Positions 39,101 through 53,396 of a stretch of DNA of 64,000 nucleotides are shown here, one piece after another. The notes under the pieces were generated by a model, which worked only from the letters and a program-made list of their open reading frames with translations, had not been told where the DNA came from and searched no databases. Position numbers and translations under genes: made by a program. The number at the start of each line of letters is the position of its first letter. The stretch's first letter is position 1. Source of the DNA: Megalopta genalis (Eukaryota; Arthropoda; Insecta; Hymenoptera; Halictidae); assembly GCF_051020955.1 (NCBI RefSeq), contig NW_027476345.1:124001-188000 (forward strand), written 5' to 3'.

Positions 39101-40084
39101 TCGTTAATAACTCGTAAACAAAGCCGCGGATTGTATTTTCGCAAAGGAAAAAGTTACTTCAAATGACCTTAGCTATCCCTCATTTTCTGCTGTTAAAATA
39201 ATTGTGGAACGCCCTGTACATATATATATATAATGGAAATTACTTTCCTTAGACATCAAATTATAAAAACATATCAATCGTAATCAAATAAAGTTTTCAT
39301 TTAATCTCAAAACAAAACATATTTCAATGCTTTCTATAAATACTATAGAAATTGAAAGAGTATCAACTTCAGTTTTTTAAAATAGAACTTCTTTATTCGT
39401 CTCCTAATACTTGCCATCGATGAAAAATATGTTTATTTTGCAAAAAAATCTACTATTCCAATGTAATGTGAGATGTTGCATTGAAAATGAACTTCACGCG
39501 TTCAGTCTGCAGGGGAAATTGTGAAAGCGGCTACCTGATTGGGTTTACAGAAATATGTCTAGTCTCAGCCCCTGACTTTTGCTGCTTAACCTCTTAAATC
39601 TGCGATTTACGTTCGAGAATTTCGGGCCGGAAACGTAAACAAGCTCGCGCAGCCTTCGAGCCATTCGCACGACTTGTACAATACGCTGATCGGGCCAATC
39701 GTAAATATTACGGGCATCGCTCGTGGTACGACGGTCGCGGTTGGTAATTTGCCCCATCACAAATAGCACAGACAAGGTTCGTGATGCGTTCTTATTATCT
39801 CTTCGTATCGTGATCAGTTTCAAGTTATTCTTGATCACATTCGCACATCGAAATTTATCTTCATAAATTCTAGAGAAGCATCCCCACAAGATGTTTTCAA
39901 GAAAAAGATTTCGTGATGAGAGCAGTGAGATTTGTGCTAATAATTTTGCTAACGAAAGTGACAGTAGTGACAATATATGTTCTGTTCGAAGAAAATGCAT
40001 GCGATTAGATATTGATGATACTTCTGACGACGATCAACTACCAGAGCCCTGGCTTTGGAGAGGAATAAGAAATAGTCCAAAAAT
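35073..40084 (+). repeat. Array unit 8
   Basis: Close to unit 6 in its first four fifths, but carries the later variant near 39546 shared with units 7, 9, 10 and 12. It therefore looks mosaic. Confidence 0.97.
37349..38349 (+). CDS. Zinc-finger gene, copy 8
   Basis: Exons 37349-37399 and 37876-38349; TATA box at 37176. Protein identical to copy 1. Confidence 0.6.
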
Positions 40085-41156
40085 CTGAGACTATACGATG
40101 ACTGCTAGCCTAAGAGAGGCAGCCTCACTCTGACTTAGGAGGAAGTAGAAGAGAATTAGATATATTTAATCTAATATTTATTTGATGACATATTCTGGCA
40201 AAATATTGTAACCGAAACTAACCGGTATGCAGATCAAATACGAGTGAATCCATGCAGAACAGGAGAAATCGACGACACTTGATTTCCTGTAGATTCTAAC
40301 GAAATCAAAAGATATTTTGCATTGTCCATAATAACTGCACAGGTAAAAAAACCAGAAAAACAAATGAATTGGTCGAAGAGGGCTGTTATTGAAAGGCCGA
40401 TGAAATGCCTTTGAAAAGATATCTGCAAATTACAAGGTGTTTGCATTTCGCAAACAATAATCTGTTTGTCAATACAGATAAATTGAGCAAGATTAAACCT
40501 GTGATCAATTATTTGAACAAAAACTTTAAAGAAGTATATATAATGAAAGAGAAGACAATGCTATTGATGAATCGCTCATGAAATTGTAGGGGCGCTTATC
40601 TTATAGGCAATTTAACCCGTCATAAAAGGCTGACTCATCGAAATGACTACACAAGGATCCAATCGTACTCCAAAACCACATTGTATTACAGAGTACAACA
40701 AGGGAATGAATGGAATTGATCTCCAAGACCAAATATTAGCAAGCTTTCCAGTAGTGAGGAAATACATGAAAGGAAGTAAAAAAAATATTTTTTTCTGCTG
40801 GTCTAATTAATTCCTACATTTTATGCAACGAAATAAATAACGGGTGGAAACAATGTTACGTTGACTATAGGATCAATATAGCCGAATCACTATTGAAGAA
40901 TATGCCAAAACCGAATTATAGAGAACGAGGACAATTATCTTCCGGAGATATGCCAGAAAGACTGCACTCGAAGTATTGGGCTCATTCTCCAAAACATATT
41001 GACCCAGCAGCATCAAAATTAAGGCCGTCAAAACCTTGTAGGGTTTGCCAAAAAAATAAAAAACGTATAGAAACAACGTGGGAGTGTAAGAAGTGAAAAG
41101 TTCCCTTACATCTACCAGAATGATTCGAATTGTCTCACACTATTGCAGATTATTAA
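39891..41156 (+). pseudogene. piggyBac transposase pseudogene, unit 8/9 junction
   Basis: Same disablements as the copy at 4815. It shares with unit 7 the change near 40793. Confidence 0.88.
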
Positions 41157-44100
41157 TTTTGTATTACTGATTTTCGTGTAAATAAACTTTTTGTAGTACT
41201 TGCATCTACCACAATTATTGCATCAGGCTATATTTACTTATCAAATATTTTTAATTTTAAAAGGGCGCCGCCGCTAATATTTATATTTGGCCCGATCATC
41301 GTACTACGGGCTATGCCCGTAATATTCACTTTTGGCCCGATCAGCGTACTACGGGCTATGCCCGTAGTTGTCGTTTAACAATTTGAGCGCCACGCTGATT
41401 TTTAAGGAAGTCCCCGCCAGGCCACGCGCGCCGCTTAAAAGCGCTGAAATTGTAGAGCCAATGTTTCTTATCGCAGTAGAAGATAGTTTACGTTAAGAAC
41501 GTGATCCTTATAAGCATTCATTCAACACGTTGGACGCCAAGTCTGTTTTGTTCTCTTTACCGTTTGACCCGCTAGATAAGATTTTATCGAAATGGATTCG
41601 TGGCCGGCATTACTTTTACGACAAACCAGTTCATTGCAGTACTTGGTCCTGTGCAGACAAAAATTTTCTTTAACCCTAAGCGTCAAAATGCCAGTCCGAG
41701 AGTGTGTGTGAAAGACGGTCTAAAAAACAACAACACAAACTCCAAAGAAAACCGGGAAAAGGCTCTGTAGTACGAAAATATTGTTAATTATGTTATGATA
41801 AAAATGTAACAAAAGATGGTAGAGTAATGGCCAGGAGAAAGACTAAGCGAGGTGTCACATTTTGTAATACCCGTAAAGGAGATCGGTTATTATGTTTACC
41901 GTGTTTGAATGAAATCCATTAATCCTGTAATGAGTCAAAATTATGTAAATTTGAAATAATTTTTCTGTAAATCCATAAAACAGTGTAAATTTTATAGTTC
42001 TATATCATGTTACACGATGTCAGCCAGTGGTGGTTGACGCGGCCTAAACGGAAAGTCTAGTGTCAGCCACCGATGGCTGACGTGGCGCTCAACGTATTAA
42101 GGGGGGATAAAAGGGACGGTTGGGTCCACCCGATGGCCTGCCATTGGCTAACTGAAACGAGATTCTAACGCAGTAGCTTCAGATTTTTATAAAAGCAACT
42201 TGCTTCGTCTTCTACCTCTCATTTTGATCCTGCTTGCCACAGAAAATCTGCGTTGCGTCGACGAGTCTGAACAGCTAGTATAGCTAGAAGGAATTGCTAT
42301 AGTGTCTTCGAAGTGACAGTTTCCGTGCAACTAGAAGGAATTCTTACAGTGATTTTTACGATGATTCGCTCTATTACCGATCTTGCCAAGGATTGCGCTC
42401 CTTCGAATGAGGTAATTAATTTTTGACCTTTTAATTTCGCAAGTTCGCCGTAGTTTCAGGATCATACAATTATGTTGTCCAAATTTGTATATTGTAACTG
42501 GTTTATAAAATTGATTGCCATTTTTTATAGAATCTTAAATGACTAACGTCAGAGAATGCATTAGGATCAACAGAATTAATAAAAAATTCATGATGTCATT
42601 CAAAAAGTGATATGGTTAATAGACTCATCTAATAATTTGGAGATAAACAAAATTAAAATACAGGCTCGATAAATTATTTAACGACTAACTGAATTAATAT
42701 ATGCATTCTCATTAATATAATGCATTCTCTGTTACCGTATTTAACCAATAGATGAAATAATTTTCAAATCCATTAAATTATTCTCACAAATACAATTAAG
42801 TAATTTGGCGATCAACCGAACCAATATACAAATTTACAAAATAATATATATATATGTAATAAGAACGAAATATTCGCTTTTCGTTACAGAGATCGAGAAA
42901 TGGAGCGAATAACGAGGCGTCCGCTGCGATGGACGAAATACATGAACAGCTCGCAGTACGGTTTCTTGTAAAGAGATCGAAAACCTACACGATCGGCAAA
43001 CACCCGTCGTCAAGAAGACAGAGACAATCGAGTAGGGTTGCGAGGACTGTTGCGAGGACGATTGCGAGTTCCATTCCGAGTTTGTCTGCCAGTTCGATTG
43101 CCAGATTGATTTCGAGTCCAATTGCGAATTCGATTGCGAGTTCGAGTTCGACTGTAAGTTCGACTGCGAGTCCATCTTCGAATTCGACCGCACAAGAATC
43201 TCTGCAATATTTACGCTTGGCGCCAAGAACAGGGCACAGAACCCTAGCGGAACCGCAGTTCAAGGAACCGCTAACTTATCAATGTTATTATTGCCCGAAA
43301 TACTTTCTGCACAAAATGGTCTATAGACAGCACGCAATTTGCCATATTCGGAAGCTCCACTGATATACGAAATACAAGAAGGGATACAAATCGATAATAG
43401 AAAAGAGAAGACACGAATTTTTTTCGATCGCGTCGCATAAAACAATCGGCTCTTTTCAGGGCCATACATATTAACCCCGGAAAGTACGTCCATAAATATT
43501 ATTGATAAGTGATCAGTGTTTAGTGACCATGTAGTGAAAGTAAACGTTGAAATTGCCTGCCCGGAGACATTCTTCTCTTCGTCACCGTCGGCTACAGATC
43601 AGCTGCGCAGTTCATCAAAAATTGTACGAGGTCAATGCACTATCCTCCTGCACCCATTTCCGTGCATGAAGTGGATTTACAACTAAATGGGTGAGTTTTT
43701 TATTAATTATATTCTTCATATACAAATTACATACGCCTTTTAACGCGAATATTTATTATTAAATTAGCTTTGCGAATCATTCGTTGAACTGTGTTCGGAA
43801 ACGGTATTATTTAAATTAAAATATCATTTACGTACCTTGTTAAACTTCACTGTACACCTTGCTTAAAAATTTCGTATCTTACACACGAGGTGTCATGCAC
43901 ACTAGAAAATTAAAACGGCCGTCACGGTTAAATTACTTATTATTTTGAATTCGAAAAATTAGTAAATATTCTTCAGACATTCTGAAGTAAGAATAAATAG
44001 CGTTCTTCTTAAAATTATCACTGTAATGTAATAAAATTAAATTCGGAAGTTCACGCACCGTGACTTGTTCATTGATGCGAAAGCAGCACTTCACCTCTCA

Positions 44101-45096
44101 TTGGTCAGTGTTTATCGTTAATAACTCGTAAACAAAGCCGCGGATTGTATTTTCGCAAAGGAAAAAGTTACTTCAAATGACCTTAGCTATCCCTCATTTT
44201 CTGCTGTTAAAATAATTGTGGAACGCCCTGTACATATATATATAATGGAAATTACTTTCCTTAGACATCAAATTATAAAAACATATCAATCGTAATCAAA
44301 TAAAGTTTTCATTTAATCTCAAAACAAAACATATTTCAATGCTTTCTATAAATACTATAGAAATTGAAAGAGTATCAACTTCAGTTTTTTAAAATAGAAC
44401 TTCTTTATTCGTCTCCTAATACTTGCCATCGATGAAAAATATGTTTATTTTGCAAAAAAATCTACTATTCCAATGTAATGTGAGATGTTGCATTGAAAAT
44501 GAACTTCACGCGTTCAGTCTGCAGGGGAAATTGTGAAAGCGGCTACCTGATTGGGTTTACAGAAATATGTCTAGTCTCAGCCCCTGACTTTTGCTGCTTA
44601 ACCTCTTAAATCTGCGATTTACGTTCGAGAATTTCGGGCCGGAAACGTAAACAAGCTCGCGCAGCCTTCGAGCCATTCGCACGACTTGTACAATACGCTG
44701 ATCGGGCCAATCGTAAATATTACGGGCATCGCTCGTGGTACGACGGTCGCGGTTGGTAATTTGCCCCATCACAAATAGCACAGACAAGGTTCGTGATGCG
44801 TTCTTATTATCTCTTCGTATCGTGATCAGTTTCAAGTTATTCTTGATCACATTCGCACATCGAAATTTATCTTCATAAATTCTAGAGAAGCATCCCCACA
44901 AGATGTTTTCAAGAAAAAGATTTCGTGATGAGAGCAGTGAGATTTGTGCTAATAATTTTGCTAACGAAAGTGACAGTAGTGACAATATATGTTCTGTTCG
45001 AAGAAAATGCATGCGATTAGATATTGATGATACTTCTGACGACGATCAACTACCAGAGCCCTGGCTTTGGAGAGGAATAAGAAATAGTCCAAAAAT
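40085..45096 (+). repeat. Array unit 9
   Basis: Close to unit 7, with two extra bases in the intron TA tract (shared with units 10 and 12) and a private change near 40877. Confidence 0.97.
42361..43363 (+). CDS. Zinc-finger gene, copy 9
   Basis: Exons 42361-42411 and 42890-43363; TATA box at 42188. The intron is two bases longer through an extra TA. Protein identical to copy 1. Confidence 0.6.
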
Positions 45097-46168
45097 CTGA
45101 GACTATACGATGACTGCTAGCCTAAGAGAGGCAGCCTCACTCTGACTTAGGAGGAAGTAGAAGAGAATTAGATATATTTAATCTAATATTTATTTGATGA
45201 CATATTCTGGCAAAATATTGTAACCGAAACTAACCGGTATGCAGATCAAATACGAGTGAATCCATGCAGAACAGGAGAAATCGACGACACTTGATTTCCT
45301 GTAGATTCTAACGAAATCAAAAGATATTTTGCATTGTCCATAATAACTGCACAGGTAAAAAAACCAGAAAAACAAATGAATTGGTCGAAGAGGGCTGTTA
45401 TTGAAAGGCCGATGAAATGCCTTTGAAAAGATATCTGCAAATTACAAGGTGTTTGCATTTCGCAAACAATAATCTGTTTGTCAATACAGATAAATTGAGC
45501 AAGATTAAACCTGTGATCAATTATTTGAACAAAAACTTTAAAGAAGTATATATAATGAAAGAGAAGACAATGCTATTGATGAATCGCTCATGAAATTGTA
45601 GGGGCGCTTATCTTATAGGCAATTTAACCCGTCATAAAAGGCTGACTCATCGAAATGACTACACAAGGATCCAATCGTACTCCAAAACCACATTGTATTA
45701 CAGAGTACAACAAGGGAATGAATGGAATTGATCTCCAAGACCAAATATTAGCAAGCTTTCCAGTAGTGAGGAAATACATGAAAGGAAGTAAAAAAAATAT
45801 TTTTATCTGCTGGTCTAATTAATTCCTACATTTTATGCAACGAAATAAATAACGGGTGGAAACAATGTTACGTTGACTATAGGATCAACATAGCCGAATC
45901 ACTATTGAAGAATATGCCAAAACCGAATTATAGAGAACGAGGACAATTATCTTCCGGAGATATGCCAGAAAGACTGCACTCGAAGTATTGGGCTCATTCT
46001 CCAAAACATATTGACCCAGCAGCATCAAAATTAAGGCCGTCAAAACCTTGTAGGGTTTGCCAAAAAAATAAAAAACGTATAGAAACAACGTGGGAGTGTA
46101 AGAAGTGAAAAGTTCCCTTACATCTACCAGAATGATTCGAATTGTCTCACACTATTGCAGATTATTAA
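44903..46168 (+). pseudogene. piggyBac transposase pseudogene, unit 9/10 junction
   Basis: Same disablements as the copy at 4815. Confidence 0.88.
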
Positions 46169-49100
46169 TTTTGTATTACTGATTTTCGTGTAAATAAACT
46201 TTTTGTAGTACTTGCATCTACCACAATTATTGCATCAGGCTGTAATTACTTATCAAATATTTTTAATTTTAAAAGGGCGCCGCCGCTAATATTTATATTT
46301 GGCCCGATCATCGTACTACGGGCTATGCCCGTAATATTCACTTTTGGCCCGATCAGCGTACTACGGGCTATGCCCGTAGTTGTCGTTTAACAATTTGAGC
46401 GCCACGCTGATTTTTAAGGAAGTCCCCGCCAGGCCACGCGCGCCGCTTAAAAGCGCTGAAATTGTAGAGCCAATGTTTCTTATCGCAGTAGAAGATAGTT
46501 TACGTTAAGAACGTGATCCTTATAAGCATTCATTCAACACGTTGGACGCCAAGTCTGTTTTGTTCTCTTTACCGTTTGACCCGCTAGATAAGATTTTATC
46601 GAAATGGATTCGTGGCCGGCATTACTTTTACGACAAACCAGTTCATTGCAGTACTTGGTCCTGTGCAGACAAAAATTTTCTTTAACCCTAAGCGTCAAAA
46701 TGCCAGTCCGAGAGTGTGTGTGAAAGACGGTCTAAAAAACAACAACACAAACTCCAAAGAAAACCGGGAAAAGGCTCTGTAGTACGAAAATATTGTTAAT
46801 TATGTTATGATAAAAATGTAACAAAAGATGGTAGAGTAATGGCCAGGAGAAAGACTAAGCGAGGTGTCACATTTTGTAATACCCGTAAAGGAGATCGGTT
46901 ATTATGTTTACCGTGTTTGAATGAAATCCATTAATCCTGTAATGAGTCAAAATTATGTAAATTTGAAATAATTTTTCTGTAAATCCATAAAACAGTGTAA
47001 ATTTTATAGTTCTATATCATGTTACACGATGTCAGCCAGTGGTGGTTGACGCGGCCTAAACGGAAAGTCTAGTGTCAGCCACCGATGGCTGACGTGGCGC
47101 TCAACGTATTAAGGGGGGATAAAAGGGACGGTTGGGTCCACCCGATGGCCTGCCATTGGCTAACTGAAACGAGATTCTAACGCAGTAGCTTCAGATTTTT
47201 ATAAAAGCAACTTGCTTCGTCTTCTACCTCTCATTTTGATCCTGCTTGCCACAGAAAATCTGCGTTGCGTCGACGAGTCTGAACAGCTAGTATAGCTAGA
47301 AGGAATTGCTATAGTGTCTTCGAAGTGACAGTTTCCGTGCAACTAGAAGGAATTCTTACAGTGATTTTTACGATGATTCGCTCTATTACCGATCTTGCCA
47401 AGGATTGTGCTCCTTCGAATGAGGTAATTAATTTTTGACCTTTTAATTTCGCAAGTTCGCCGTAGTTTCAGGATCATACAATTATGTTGTCCAAATTTGT
47501 ATATTGTAACTGGTTTATAAAATTGATTGCCATTTTTTATAGAATCTTAAATGACTAACGTCAGAGAATGCATTAGGATCAACAGAATTAATAAAAAATT
47601 CATGATGTCATTCAAAAAGTGATATGGTTAATAGACTCATCTAATAATTTGGAGATAAACAAAATTAAAATACAGGCTCGATAAATTATTTAACGACTAA
47701 CTGAATTAATATATGCATTCTCATTAATATAATGCATTCTCTGTTACCGTATTTAACCAATAGATGAAATAATTTTCAAATCCATTAAATTATTCTCACA
47801 AATACAATTAAGTAATTTGGCGATCAACCGAACCAATATACAAATTTACAAAATAATATATATATATGTAATAAGAACGAAATATTCGCTTTTCGTTACA
47901 GAGATCGAGAAATGGAGCGAATAACGAGGCGTCCGCTGCGATGGACGAAATACATGAACAGCTCGCAGTACGGTTTCTTGTAAAGAGATCGAAAACCTAC
48001 ACGATCGGCAAACACCCGTCGTCAAGAAGACAGAGACAATCGAGTAGGGTTGCGAGGACTGTTGCGAGGACGATTGCGAGTTCCATTCCGAGTTTGTCTG
48101 CCAGTTCGATTGCCAGATTGATTTCGAGTCCAATTGCGAATTCGATTGCGAGTTCGAGTTCGACTGTAAGTTCGACTGCGAGTCCATCTTCGAATTCGAC
48201 CGCACAAGAATCTCTGCAATATTTACGCTTGGCGCCAAGAACAGGGCACAGAACCCTAGCGGAACCGCAGTTCAAGGAACCGCTAACTTATCAATGTTAT
48301 TATTGCCCGAAATACTTTCTGCACAAAATGGTCTATAGACAGCACGCAATTTGCCATATTCGGAAGCTCCACTGATATACGAAATACAAGAAGGGATACA
48401 AATCGATAATAGAAAAGAGAAGACACGAATTTTTTTCGATCGCGTCGCATAAAACAATCGGCTCTTTTCAGGGCCATACATATTAACCCCGGAAAGTACG
48501 TCCATAAATATTATTGATAAGTGATCAGTGTTTAGTGACCATGTAGTGAAAGTAAACGTTGAAATTGCCTGCCCGGAGACATTCTTCTCTTCGTCACCGT
48601 CGGCTACAGATCAGCTGCGCAGTTCATCAAAAATTGTACGAGGTCAATGCACTATCCTACTGCACCCATTTCCGTGCATGAAGTGGATTTACAACTAAAT
48701 GGGTGAGTTTTTTATTAATTATATTCTTCATATACAAATTACATACGCCTTTTAACGCGAATATTTATTATTAAATTAGCTTTGCGAATCATTCGTTGAA
48801 CTGTGTTCGGAAACGGTATTATTTAAATTAAAATATCATTTACGTACCTTGTTAAACTTCACTGTACACCTTGCTTAAAAATTTCGTATCTTACACACGA
48901 GGTGTCATGCACACTAGAAAATTAAAACGGCCGTCACGGTTAAATTACTTATTATTTTGAATTCGAAAAATTAGTAAATATTCTTCAGACATTCTGAAGT
49001 AAGAATAAATAGCGTTCTTCTTAAAATTATCACTGTAATGTAATAAAATTAAATTCGGAAGTTCACGCACCGTGACTTGTTCATTGATGCGAAAGCAGCA

Positions 49101-50108
49101 CTTCACCTCTCATTGGTCAGTGTTTATCGTTAATAACTCGTAAACAAAGCCGCGGATTGTATTTTCGCAAAGGAAAAAGTTACTTCAAATGACCTTAGCT
49201 ATCCCTCATTTTCTGCTGTTAAAATAATTGTGGAACGCCCTGTACATATATATATAATGGAAATTACTTTCCTTAGACATCAAATTATAAAAACATATCA
49301 ATCGTAATCAAATAAAGTTTTCATTTAATCTCAAAACAAAACATATTTCAATGCTTTCTATAAATACTATAGAAATTGAAAGAGTATCAACTTCAGTTTT
49401 TTAAAATAGAACTTCTTTATTCGTCTCCTAATACTTGCCATCGATGAAAAATATGTTTATTTTGCAAAAAAATCTACTATTCCAATGTAATGTGAGATGT
49501 TGCATTGAAAATGAACTTCACGCGTTCAGTCTGCAGGGGAAATTGTGAAAGCGGCTACCTGATTGGGTTTACAGAAATATGTCTAGTCTCAGCCCCTGAC
49601 TTTTGCTGCTTAACCTCTTAAATCTGCGATTTACGTTCGAGAATTTCGGGCCGGAAACGTAAACAAGCTCGCGCAGCCTTCGAGCCATTCGCACGACTTG
49701 TACAATACGCTGATCGGGCCAATCGTAAATATTACGGGCATCGCTCGTGGTACGACGGTCGCGGTTGGTAATTTGCCCCATCACAAATAGCACAGACAAG
49801 GTTCGTGATGCGTTCTTATTATCTCTTCGTATCGTGATCAGTTTCAAGTTATTCTTGATCACATTCGCACATCGAAATTTATCTTCATAAATTCTAGAGA
49901 AGCATCCCCACAAGATGTTTTCAAGAAAAAGATTTCGTGATGAGAGCAGTGAGATTTGTGCTAATAATTTTGCTAACGAAAGTGACAGTAGTGACAATAT
50001 ATGTTCTGTTCGAAGAAAATGCATGCGATTAGATATTGATGATACTTCTGACGACGATCAACTACCAGAGCCCTGGCTTTGGAGAGGAATAAGAAATAGT
50101 CCAAAAAT
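45097..50108 (+). repeat. Array unit 10
   Basis: Shares the longer intron TA tract with units 9 and 12. Private changes include a silent one in exon 1 of the zinc-finger gene (47408) and one near 48659. Confidence 0.97.
47373..48375 (+). CDS. Zinc-finger gene, copy 10
   Basis: Exons 47373-47423 and 47902-48375; TATA box at 47200. Cys12 has a silent TGC to TGT change in exon 1. Intron of 478 bases. Protein identical to copy 1. Confidence 0.6.
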
Positions 50109-51191
50109 CTGAGACTATACGATGACTGCTAGCCTAAGAGAGGCAGCCTCACTCTGACTTAGGAGGAAGTAGAAGAGAATTAGATATATTTAATCTAATA
50201 TTTATTTGATGACATATTCTGGCAAAATATTGTAACCGAAACTAACCGGTATGCAGATCAAATACGAGTGAATCCATGCAGAACAGGAGAAATCGACGAC
50301 ACTTGATTTCCTGTAGATTCTAACGAAATCAAAAGATATTTTGCATTGTCCATAATAACTGCACAGGTAAAAAAACCAGAAAAACAAATGAATTGGTCGA
50401 AGAGGGCTGTTATTGAAAGGCCGATGAAATGCCTTTGAAAAGATATCTGCAAATTACAAGGTGTTTGCATTTCGCAAACAATAATCTGTTTGTCAATACA
50501 GATAAATTGAGCAAGATTAAACCTGTGATCAATTATTTGAACAAAAACTTTAAAGAAGTATATATAATGAAAGAGAAGACAATGCTATTGATGAATCGCT
50601 CATGAAATTGTAGGGGCGCTTATCTTATAGGCAATTTAACCCGTCATAAAAGGCTGACTCATCGAAATGACTACACAAGGATCCAATCGTACTCCAAAAC
50701 CACATTGTATTACAGAGTACAACAAGGGAATGAATGGAATTGATCTCCAAGACCAAATATTAGCAAGCTTTCCAGTAGTGAGGAAATACATGAAAGGAAG
50801 TAAAAAAAATATTTTTATCTGCTGGTCTAATTAATTCCTACATTTTATGCAACGAAATAAATAACGGGTGGAAACAATGTTACGTTGACTATAGGATCAA
50901 CATAGCCGAATCACTATTGAAGAATATGCCAAAATTATATTAACCAAAAATTATAGAGAACGAGGACAATTATCTTCCGGAGATATGCCAGAAAGACTGC
51001 ACTCGAAGTATTGGGCTCATTCTCCAAAACATATTGACCCAGCAGCATCAAAATTAAGGCCGTCAAAACCTTGTAGGGTTTGCCAAAAAAATAAAAAACG
51101 TATAGAAACAACGTGGGAGTGTAAGAAGTGAAAAGTTCCCTTACATCTACCAGAATGATTCGAATTGTCTCACACTATTGCAGATTATTAA
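49915..51191 (+). pseudogene. piggyBac transposase pseudogene, unit 10/11 junction, with 11-base insertion
   Basis: In addition to the common disablements, 11 bases (TTATATTAACC, 50935-50945) interrupt the C-terminal frame just before the NYRERG motif and shift it. The new sequence is flanked by CCAAAA on both sides. Confidence 0.88.
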
Positions 51192-52322
51192 TTTTGTATT
51201 ACTGATTTTCGTGTAAATAAACTTTTTGTAGTACTTGCATCTACCACAATTATTGCATCAGGCTGTAATTACTTATCAAATATTTTTAATTTTAAAAGGG
51301 CGCCGCCGCTAATATTTATATTTGGCCCGATCATCGTACTACGGGCTATGCCCGTAATATTCACTTTTGGCCCGATCAGCGTACTACGGGCTATGCCCGT
51401 AGTTGTCGTTTAACAATTTGAGCGCCACGCTGATTTTTAAGGAAGTCCCCGCCAGGCCACGCGCGCCGCTTAAAAGCGCTGAAATTGTAGAGCCAATGTT
51501 TCTTATCGCAGTAGAAGATAGTTTACGTTAAGAACGTGATCCTTATAAGCATTCATTCAACACGTTGGACGCCAAGTCTGTTTTGTTCTCTTTACCGTTT
51601 GACCCGCTAGATAAGATTTTATCGAAATGGATTCGTGGCCGGCATTACTTTTACGACAAACCAGTTCATTGCAGTACTTGGTCCTGTGCAGACAAAAATT
51701 TTCTTTAACACTAAGCGTCAAAATCCCAGTCCGAGAGTGTGTGTGAAAGACGGTCTAAAAAACAACAACACAAACTCCAAAGAAAACCGGGAAAAGGCTC
51801 TGTAGTACGAAAATATTGTTAATTATGTTATGATAAAAATGTAACAAAAGATGGTAGAGTAATGGCCAGGAGAAAGACTAAGCGAGGTGTCACATTTTGT
51901 AATACCCGTAAAGGAGATCGGTTATTATGTTTACCGTGTTTGAATGAAATCCATTAATCCTGTAATGAGTCAAAATTATGTAAATTTGAAATAATTTTTC
52001 TGTAAATCCATAAAACAGTGTAAATTTTATAGTTCTATATCATGTTACACGATGTCAGCCAGTGGTGGTTGACGCGGCCTAAACGGAAAGTCTAGTGTCA
52101 GCCACCGATGGCTGACGTGGCGCTCAACGTATTAAGGGGGGATAAAAGGGACGGTTGGATCCACCCGATGGCCTGCCATTGGCTAACTGAAACGAGATTC
52201 TAACGCAGTAGCTTCAGATTTTTATAAAAGCAACTTGCTTCGTCTTCTACCTCTCATTTTGACCCTGCTTGCCACAGAAAATCTGCGTTGCGTCGACGAG
52301 TCTGAACAGCTAGTATAGCTAG

Positions 52323-52337
52323 ATGGAATTGCTATAG
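52323..52337 (+). promoter_or_regulatory. Copy-specific upstream ORF in the zinc-finger gene leader (unit 11)
   Basis: The same change as in unit 4 creates ATG GAA TTG CTA TAG ahead of the main start at 52396. Confidence 0.55.
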
Positions 52338-52395
52338 TGTCTTCGAAGTGACAGTTTCCGTGCAACTAGAAGGAATTCTTACAGTGATTTTTACG

Positions 52396-53396
52396 ATGAT
52401 TCGCTCTATTACCGATCTTGCCAAGGATTGCGCTCCTTCGAATGAGGTAATTAATTTTTGATCTTTTAATTTCGCAAGTTCGCCGTAGTTTCAGGATCAT
52501 ACAATTATGTTGTCCAAATTTGTATATTGTAACTGGTTTATAAAATTGATTGCCATTTTTTATAGAATCTTAAATGACTAACGTCAGAGAATGCATTAGG
52601 ATCAACAGAATTAATAAAAAATTCATGATGCCATTCAAAAAGTGATATGGTTAATAGACTCATCTAATAATTTGGAGATAAACAAAATTAAAATACAGGC
52701 TCGATAAATTATTTAACGACTAACTGAATTAATATATGCATTCTCATTAATATAATGCATTCTCTGTTACCGTATTTAACCAATAGATGAAATAATTTTC
52801 AAATCCATTAAATTATTCTCACAAATACAATTAAGTAATTTGGCGATCAACCGAACCAATATACAAATTTACAAAATAATATATATATGTAATAAGAACG
52901 AAATATTCGCTTTTCGTTACAGAGATCGAGAAATGGAGCGAATAACGAGGCGTCCGCTGCGATGGACGAAATACATGAACAGCTCGCAGTACGGTTTCTT
53001 GTAAAGAGATCGAAAACCTACACGATCGGCAAACACCCGTCGTCAAGAAGACAGAGACAATCGAGTAGGGTTGCGAGGACTGTTGCGAGGACGATTGCGA
53101 GTTCCATTCCGAGTTTGTCTGCCAGTTCGATTGCCAGATTGATTTCGAGTCCAATTGCGAATTCGATTGCGAGTTCGAGTTCGACTGTAAGTTCGACTGC
53201 GAGTCCATCTTCGAATTCGACCGCACAAGAATCTCTGCAATATTTACGCTTGGCGCCAAGAACAGGGCACAGAACCCTAGCGGAACCGCAGTTCAAGGAA
53301 CCGCTAACTTATCAATGTTATTATTGCCCGAAATACTTTCTGCACAAAATGGTCTATAGACAGCACGCAATTTGCCATATTCGGAAGCTCCACTGA
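52396..53396 (+). CDS. Zinc-finger gene, copy 11 (with upstream ORF)
   Basis: Exons 52396-52446 and 52923-53396; TATA box at 52223. Protein identical to copy 1. The leader carries the upstream frame at 52323. Confidence 0.58.
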
